Source: JAXDJJ01 sp034665745
Lineage (GTDB): Bacteria; Actinomycetota; CADDZG01; WHSQ01
NCBI GenBank assembly: GCA_034665745.1
Contig: JAXDJJ010000001.1
Span: forward strand, 1 to 64,000
DNA length: 64,000 nt
Direction: 5' to 3'
Shown here: piece by piece, positions 58,908 to 64,000 of the stretch
Layout: every line of letters begins with the position of its first letter
How positions within the stretch are numbered: position 1 is the first letter of the stretch
Translations under genes and position numbers: made by a program
The notes under the pieces: model-generated
Databases searched by the model: none
Seen by the model: the letters and a program-made list of their open reading frames with translations, nothing else
What the model was told of the DNA's origin: nothing

Positions 58908-60271
58908 GCTGCACCTCCCGACGTCCGGACCCTGCGTACGTTGAAGCCCCACCACTGTCCGACGAGGAAAGCAAGCGAAGCGACGAGAAGACTAGCAATC
59001 GCCCCGAGCGAAGCTTCCTTGCCCGAGAGGCTTGCAGTTGGCGCGCCGTCGATGCCCGCCGCGGCTTCCTCACCGGCAGCTACCGGCTCGTCTGCCTGAT
59101 CAGAGGTCGTCGGTGATCCCGGGACCGTCGGGCCCGAGGCCGATCCGCTCGTACCTACGGCTCCGCCTCCCCCGGCCGGACTGTCGGAGACCGAGATCGT
59201 CCCCATCATGAATGGGTGGGGGGTGCAGTGGTACTGGAAATCACCCGTTTCACTGAACGTGTATTCCCACGTCCCACCTGGAGGGATAGACCCCGAATCG
59301 AACGACCCATCCTCAGCAGTGACGGTGTGATCGGTGGATCCGGTGTTGGTCCACACGACAGTGTCACCGGTTGCGATGCTCAGCGACGCCGGGTCGTAGC
59401 CCCAGTCGTCGGTCGAGCCGCCTTCAACGATGTTGACGTCGTAAGTAGTAGGTCCGCTCCCGCTGCTGGATGGGTTCGAGGGAGAAGAGGGAGGAGGTGC
59501 AGACGACGATCCGTCGCCACTGTCCTCATGTGTGTCCTTCGGCGGCGCTTTGCCTGGTTCATGCACGCTCACCGTGCCTTCCATCCATGGATGAGGCTCG
59601 CAGTGGTAGTGGAAAACGCCGGCCTTCTTGAACGTGAACGTGAACTTGTCACCGGGAGCCAGGTCGCCCGAGTCGAAGGCTCCGTCGCCGTCCGTGACCG
59701 TGTGGGTCTGGGCCCCGTTGTTGACCCAGGTCACAGTCGCACCAACCTCGACCGTCACATCCTTGGGCTTGTATCCCCATGACTGCTGGTCGTTGGGGTC
59801 GGGCTCGACGATCTCGACCCGCACATCCTTTGGTTCGTCCTTCACCGGCTGACCGGTCACGACGATCTGACCGGTCATCGTTGCGTGCACGCCGCAGTGG
59901 TAGTTGAAGGTGCCGGGCTCCAGGAACGTGTAGCTCCAGCGCGCGCCCGGTGCCACCTTGGGCGATTCGAACTCTCCCCCATCAGCCACTACTTGGTGGT
60001 AGCCAGAGACCACCGGGTAGTCGATCGTCTCGGCGTTGTGCCACGTCACTGTCGTCCCGGTCTTGATCTCGATGCTGGGGGGTGTGAACCCTTGCGGCAG
60101 GCTCATCTCGATCGTGACGTCTTCCGCGTCCATCACGACTGGCTTGGGCCTGTTCAGTGATGCCTTGTGGTGATCCTCAAGGGCACTTGCCGAAGGCATA
60201 ACCAGGGCCGCTAGCAACGGCATCGCACAACTGATGAACCACGCGGTCCATCTGGTGTATCTCGAGCGCAT
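58904..60271 (-). CDS. Secreted protein with three tandem cupredoxin domains and C-terminal anchor
   Basis: The ATG at 60271 after GGAGG gives 455 residues. A signal peptide (1-30, ending ASA|LED) precedes three plastocyanin-like domains: domain 1 with C126, H129, M132 (first His probably H92), domain 2 with H190, C224, H227, M230, domain 3 with H315, C349, H352, M355. A Ser/Pro linker (250-272) separates domains 2 and 3. Residues 421-442 form a C-terminal membrane helix. Three type 1 copper sites in a row would suit electron transfer across the envelope. Confidence 0.88.
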   Translation of the reverse strand: MRSRYTRWTAWFISCAMPLLAALVMPSASALEDHHKASLNRPKPVVMDAEDVTIEMSLPQGFTPPSIEIKTGTTVTWHNAETIDYPVVSGYHQVVADGGEFESPKVAPGARWSYTFLEPGTFNYHCGVHATMTGQIVVTGQPVKDEPKDVRVEIVEPDPNDQQSWGYKPKDVTVEVGATVTWVNNGAQTHTVTDGDGAFDSGDLAPGDKFTFTFKKAGVFHYHCEPHPWMEGTVSVHEPGKAPPKDTHEDSGDGSSSAPPPSSPSNPSSSGSGPTTYDVNIVEGGSTDDWGYDPASLSIATGDTVVWTNTGSTDHTVTAEDGSFDSGSIPPGGTWEYTFSETGDFQYHCTPHPFMMGTISVSDSPAGGGGAVGTSGSASGPTVPGSPTTSDQADEPVAAGEEAAAGIDGAPTASLSGKEASLGAIASLLVASLAFLVGQWWGFNVRRVRTSGGAA

Positions 60272-60308
60272 CAAACCTCCGAAACGAGTTAGGCGTGCGG
60301 GATCTGGG

Positions 60309-61865
60309 TTACGGGCCCGGTCGGAACGCGATCACGTAACCGCCCGGAACCGATTCGAGGCCGGCAGACGTTATACCGACTCCAACCGTCGCGTAAACCG
60401 TGTTGCGCGCGACCGACACGCCGCCCCATGTGTTGGGGAGATCTGGTGCGGTTTCCGGCAGCATCGGGTAATTCAAGACCTGGAGTCCCGTGGTTGCGTC
60501 CATACCGACGAGGTTCCCTTTGAGGTCAACCGAATAGACGACGCCGTTGGCATACGTCGCGGGAGGGCCCCAGTGGATCCCATCTGCGAACGGGGACACC
60601 CAACGTTGAAGTCCTGCACTGTCGAGCGACCACATGTAACCGCCGACCGTGTGCGGACCGTAGATGTTCCCGTCTGCATAGGCGGTTGAACCGACGATGC
60701 CGCCGACCGCGGAGGGAACCCCGACGACGGCCTTCCATACCGGCTTCATCGTCTCTGCATCGATGACGTGATAGACGCCGGACTTCTGGCCCACACCGAC
60801 GACCGTGCGGCCGTCGAGCTCGAAGATGTTCGCGGTGGCGCCGAAGTCGACGTCGAGACGTCCACACTCGGCCCCAACCAGGAAGAACCCGATCGGATCG
60901 TTGGGGTCACATGAGAAGTTCTCGCCTACCTGCGGGAAATACTCCTCGACGTCGCCCTTGTAGGAACCGACGATCTCGCCGAACGTGGGCCGAGACCGGT
61001 CCAGGTCGATCTTCAGGATGGCGTTGGTCGTCTTGTACTCGGAGTCGTAGTTGAAGGGGTTGCCGGTGCCGACATATCCGTACTTCGTGGCCTCATCGAT
61101 CGCCAGGGTCGCCCAGACAGCGCCCCCTGCGAAGCCCTTCTTCCACTTCTTCTCCGGGATCGTGTAGGTCTTCTTGATGAGCTTGCCGGTAACCGCATCG
61201 AGGAGCACGTAGTTGCCTTGGAAGGCGAGGCGATCGGCTTCGTTCTCGGTCTCGGCGGCCGTTCCTGAGATGCCTACAAACACGATGCCGTCGTAGATGA
61301 CCGGACTCGACACCGCGTCGGCCCCGTCCTGGGTGTCGACGATCGTCTCCCACAAGACTTTGCCGGTGGCCTGATCCATCGCGGCCACATAGGGCCCTAC
61401 CTTCTTCTTCTTGTCGCCGTGGCGGGAAACGAACGTGTAGACGCGACCGTTGTCGACGGCCATCGATCCGTAGATCCCAAAGGGGAACTTGGTGCTCCAC
61501 GCGACCTCACCAGTATCCGCGTTCAGCGCGAATGCATAGCCGGCGGTCTGTTGTCCGGTGCTCGTTCCGACGTAGATGCAGCCATCGGCAATGATCGGGT
61601 AGCCGGTGATCTCGTTCGAGGTGATGCCGGTCTCTGCGTTGGCACTGAACGTCCACTCGGGTGCGAGCGTTATCGCCTCCGTTAGGCCGATCGTCTTCTC
61701 GGCCTTCTGGTTGCGCTGACCGTCGTAGCTGCCGGGCAACGAACGCCATTCACCACCAGCGTGTTTCGCGGGTGCGCACGACGCTTTCGCAGCTGCTCCG
61801 GTAGCGGGCAGGCCCAAGATCAGCGCGCCCAAGGCAGCGAATGCGACAAGTCGAGACCGTTTCAT
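60309..61865 (-). CDS. Secreted PQQ-like beta-propeller protein (first)
   Basis: A 518-residue protein with a signal peptide (1-26, ending GAAA|KAS). WD-like blades repeat as CIYVGTSTGQQTAGYAFALNADTGEVAWSTKF (blade 1, key residues G, Y, A, L, D-TGE-W), DQATGKVLWE, DAVTGKLIKKTY, and DAETMKPVWKAVVG. There is no CxxCH haem motif or adjacent Cys pair of methanol dehydrogenases, so PQQ use is unproven. AGAAGG precedes the start. It is homologous to the propeller encoded at 62345-63835. Confidence 0.85.
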   Translation of the reverse strand: MKRSRLVAFAALGALILGLPATGAAAKASCAPAKHAGGEWRSLPGSYDGQRNQKAEKTIGLTEAITLAPEWTFSANAETGITSNEITGYPIIADGCIYVGTSTGQQTAGYAFALNADTGEVAWSTKFPFGIYGSMAVDNGRVYTFVSRHGDKKKKVGPYVAAMDQATGKVLWETIVDTQDGADAVSSPVIYDGIVFVGISGTAAETENEADRLAFQGNYVLLDAVTGKLIKKTYTIPEKKWKKGFAGGAVWATLAIDEATKYGYVGTGNPFNYDSEYKTTNAILKIDLDRSRPTFGEIVGSYKGDVEEYFPQVGENFSCDPNDPIGFFLVGAECGRLDVDFGATANIFELDGRTVVGVGQKSGVYHVIDAETMKPVWKAVVGVPSAVGGIVGSTAYADGNIYGPHTVGGYMWSLDSAGLQRWVSPFADGIHWGPPATYANGVVYSVDLKGNLVGMDATTGLQVLNYPMLPETAPDLPNTWGGVSVARNTVYATVGVGITSAGLESVPGGYVIAFRPGP

Positions 61866-61890
61866 GCCAGTTTTCCTTCTGCTTGTTGGC

Positions 61891-62304
61891 CTAGATGCCT
61901 ACGAGGGTGCCCTTCATGCCCGGGTGGATCGAGCAGAAGAACGCGTACTGCTTGCCCGACTCGAGGTTCTCGAGACCGAGGACCGCGGTAGAGCCGCCGG
62001 TAGCGACGGTTGCACTCCAGAACACCGGGCACTTGGTCTTCGCGTAGCCCTTGCACCATGCGGTCTTCTTGGCAGTGGCCTTCGGGAGGAAGTCCGCCGA
62101 CGCGATCACGTTGTGAGGCTGGATGTCCCCATTGACGAACGTGAGCGGTGCTGCTGCGGTACCAACCGACACCGGCGTAAGGAAACCGGCTGCGAACGAA
62201 CCCGGGCCGGCGGCGATCACGGCAGCGTTGGCCTGATTAGACGTTCCGACGATCATCAGCGACACGACGGCGCCCGCAAGGGCGAGGATCTTGACCTTCT
62301 TCAT
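61891..62304 (-). CDS. Small secreted cupredoxin
   Basis: The ATG at 62304 after AAGGAG gives 137 residues. The signal peptide covers 1-28 (ANA|AVI). Copper ligands are H64 (QPHNVIA), C124, H127 and M130 (FFCSIHPGMKG). C84 and C92 in an inserted loop may form a disulfide. It sits between the two propeller genes and would be the obvious electron partner of either. Confidence 0.88.
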   Translation of the reverse strand: MKKVKILALAGAVVSLMIVGTSNQANAAVIAAGPGSFAAGFLTPVSVGTAAAPLTFVNGDIQPHNVIASADFLPKATAKKTAWCKGYAKTKCPVFWSATVATGGSTAVLGLENLESGKQYAFFCSIHPGMKGTLVGI

Positions 62305-62344
62305 CTCTCGTTCTCCTTCTGTCTTGTGTTTGTTGTGGGTTGAT

Positions 62345-63835
62345 CTAGCCGGGGTCGACGCCGTAGCCGATGAGCCATCCCCCACCGTTGGCGCCGAGGT
62401 CGCAGGTTGCATAGACCTGGTTACGAGCGATGGCAACGCCACCACTCAACGAGGTGCAGGCGTCGCCAACATCTGCGGACATCGGACGGCTGAACGCCGG
62501 TGCACCGAGCGACGTGTCGTAGGTGTCGAGGAAGCCCTTGGTGTCGACCGTGTAGAGAACGCCGTTCGCATACGAAAGGGGCTCGTAGTGAGTGCCGTCG
62601 GCGACGGGTGCCGCCCACTTGTAGGTCCCGGTGTCGGCGTTCAGGCCGAACACGTTGGATCCGGGCGAGCCTGCAGCGAAGACTGTGTCTTTGCCGTCGA
62701 ATGCGACCGACGAAACGTTGCAGAGGGCGCACGGTGCCCCAACTACGGTCGACCAGGCCTTCTCCATGTTGTCCGCGTAGGCCGCGTGCACGACGCCCGA
62801 TTTCTGCAGAGCGGCAACGATGAGGCGGCCCTCGGAGTTGGGGTAGAGCGTGGGTGAGGAACCGAAGTCGAGGTCGATCTGTCCGCAGGTTGGGTAGTCG
62901 ACAGTGGTCGGTGGACCTGCGGTGCAAGCGGGGCTGTCCGCGAGGATCGCTGCCCCGGGGTAGTACTGATCGACGTCACCGTGGTAGCTGTCGACGATCT
63001 CTCCAAAGCGCTTGCTGTTGAAGTTGAGGTCGATCTTCACGATCGAGTTCGTGAAGTGATGCTCTTTCGGGCCGTAAGGGTTGCTGGTGCCCACGTACGC
63101 GAAACCGCTTGCGCCGTCGATCGCCGGTGTCGACCAGATGCCGCCACCACCGTATCCATCCTTGATTTCCTTGTCCGAGATCACGTCGGTGATCCTCAGG
63201 ACCTTGCCGCTGTCCACATCGAGGATCGCGAACTTGCCCTGGTAGCCGACTTCGCCCTCAGGTCCCGACATCCCGAAGAACAACTTGTCTTCGTAGACCT
63301 TTGCACTGGCGTTCGTCCACGCACCTTCTTGCTTGTCGAGGACGGGGCTCTTCCAGACCTGCTTGCCGGTCTCCTGATCGATGCCGACGGCGAACGGACC
63401 CTTGGGGCTGGAGACGTTCGCAAGGACCTTGCCGCGCGTCACGGCGAGTCCGAAGATCCCGTTAGAGATCGACCCATCGCCGGCCTTGATCTTCCACACC
63501 ATCTTGCCGGTGTCGGCATTGATGGCGAACACCCACCCGGTGCTCGTGCCGGCGTAGACACAACCGTCGACGATAGCGGGGGTCGACTGGAAGTTACCGT
63601 CGCCGCCGTTGGCAGTGATCGAGAACATCCACCCTGCTTCGAGGTGAGGTGCTTCGGCAGGACCGATCTTCTTCTCGAGCGGCTGGGAACGCGAGTTCTG
63701 GAGGTCTGCTCCAAAGTTGGTCCACTCGCCACCTTTGTCGCCGGCGGCGCAACCGCCCTTGGCGCTTGCGGGGGGAACGGCGAGTAGGGAGCCGGCGAGA
63801 ACGAGTGCTGTCGCTACGCCGAGCAGCTTCTTCAT
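62345..63835 (-). CDS. Secreted PQQ-like beta-propeller protein (second)
   Basis: The ATG at 63835 with GGAAGGAG upstream gives 496 residues; the longer frame adds 43 non-signal residues. Signal peptide 1-25 (ASA|KGG). Blades carry DGCVYAGTSTGWVFAINADTGKMVWKIKAG (key residues Y, G, S, W, A, D-TGK-W), DQETGKQVWKSPV, DVDSGKVLRITDV, and LNADTGTYKWAAPV. Cys pairs at GAPCALCN lack haem-binding His. No enzymatic residues can be assigned; an extracytoplasmic dehydrogenase or binding protein is possible. Confidence 0.85.
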   Translation of the reverse strand: MKKLLGVATALVLAGSLLAVPPASAKGGCAAGDKGGEWTNFGADLQNSRSQPLEKKIGPAEAPHLEAGWMFSITANGGDGNFQSTPAIVDGCVYAGTSTGWVFAINADTGKMVWKIKAGDGSISNGIFGLAVTRGKVLANVSSPKGPFAVGIDQETGKQVWKSPVLDKQEGAWTNASAKVYEDKLFFGMSGPEGEVGYQGKFAILDVDSGKVLRITDVISDKEIKDGYGGGGIWSTPAIDGASGFAYVGTSNPYGPKEHHFTNSIVKIDLNFNSKRFGEIVDSYHGDVDQYYPGAAILADSPACTAGPPTTVDYPTCGQIDLDFGSSPTLYPNSEGRLIVAALQKSGVVHAAYADNMEKAWSTVVGAPCALCNVSSVAFDGKDTVFAAGSPGSNVFGLNADTGTYKWAAPVADGTHYEPLSYANGVLYTVDTKGFLDTYDTSLGAPAFSRPMSADVGDACTSLSGGVAIARNQVYATCDLGANGGGWLIGYGVDPG

Positions 63836-64000
63836 GGGTGGTGCTCCTTCCGGTAGATCGCGATGACAGATGTGTTGTCGTGGCTTCCGTGGTTGGGAAG
63901 CGAGCGCGAAGCCTGAATCTTGAGTTCTCCGATAGAGGGCCGATTCCTTCCTCAGAGGGCGCAAGCAGGAAAAAGGTGTAAATGAGGAGAAACAGAGACA
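63836..64000 (-). promoter_or_regulatory. Upstream region of the propeller/cupredoxin genes
   Basis: No gene starts in these 165 bases. GGAAGGAG lies 9 bases before ATG 63835. I found no convincing -35/-10 pair or terminator; the region probably holds the promoter of the five-gene set. Confidence 0.35.

Noticed and set aside
60309..63835. Quinohaem or methanol-dehydrogenase-type enzymes
   Set aside because: No CxxCH haem motif and no adjacent Cys-Cys pair are present; only the propeller repeats support a PQQ-like label.

Overview
The window is a gene-dense, high-GC bacterial chromosome segment with short or overlapping junctions and no stretch over 300 bases without a gene. I saw no tRNA, rRNA, CRISPR array, insertion sequence or phage gene. 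Actinomycetota is suggested by an F420-dependent reductase, an R2lox-like oxidase, single-chain biotin carboxylase/biotin-carrier subunits, a split methylmalonyl-CoA mutase, an ECF sigma factor with a DUF5667 partner, and many apparently leaderless genes. I cannot place it below phylum; an uncultured lineage is likely.

Layout. 1-10.4 kb (minus): a cut-off GT-C-like membrane protein, three paralogous alkaline-phosphatase-superfamily enzymes that look circularly permuted, an MFS transporter, a YcgQ/YcgR-like pair, and ArsR plus SRPBCC. 10.4-19.9 kb: a polyprenyl-type glycosyltransferase, RNase D, two acyl-CoA dehydrogenases, an ABC exporter, and a two-gene unit of an R2lox-like diiron oxidase fused to an SCP2 domain with a Rieske-fold protein that has lost its cluster cysteines. 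19.9-27.5 kb (minus): a translationally coupled leucine-degradation-type operon (carboxylase beta, enoyl-CoA hydratase, HMG-CoA lyase, carboxylase alpha) that continues into a large membrane protein and an epoxide-hydrolase-like enzyme. 27.5-35 kb: CopC-like protein, biotin ligase diverging from a second biotin carboxylase, a TipAS-type MerR regulator, F420:NADPH reductase, methylmalonyl-CoA mutase large subunit. 35-43.8 kb (mostly plus): succinate dehydrogenase with a single anchor subunit, YdcF, a calcium-repeat protein, a sulfatase, a class III cyclase, an acyl-CoA synthetase. 43.9-57.4 kb: malate and isocitrate dehydrogenases, citrate synthase, ECF sigma/DUF5667 module, FolD, PurH, PurN, esterase, SucCD, the mutase B12 subunit, and an AccD-AccA fusion. 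57.4-64 kb: a cyclophilin, then five minus-strand genes encoding five cupredoxin domains and two PQQ-like beta-propellers.

Together the genes describe aerobic growth on branched-chain amino acids and fatty acids. Acyl-CoA dehydrogenases and biotin carboxylases feed methylmalonyl-CoA mutase, whose succinyl-CoA enters SucCD, succinate dehydrogenase and the rest of the TCA cycle. The copper/beta-propeller locus is probably extracytoplasmic redox machinery.

The least explained signals are: (1) a 63-bp element present twice in opposite orientation, with two hairpins and two compensatory base-pair changes; (2) the permuted phosphatase family; (3) the R2lox-SCP2 fusion coupled to a clusterless Rieske protein; (4) the cupredoxin/propeller locus; and (5) a TAnnnT box placed 6-8 nt before many start codons, including one shared by two divergent genes.
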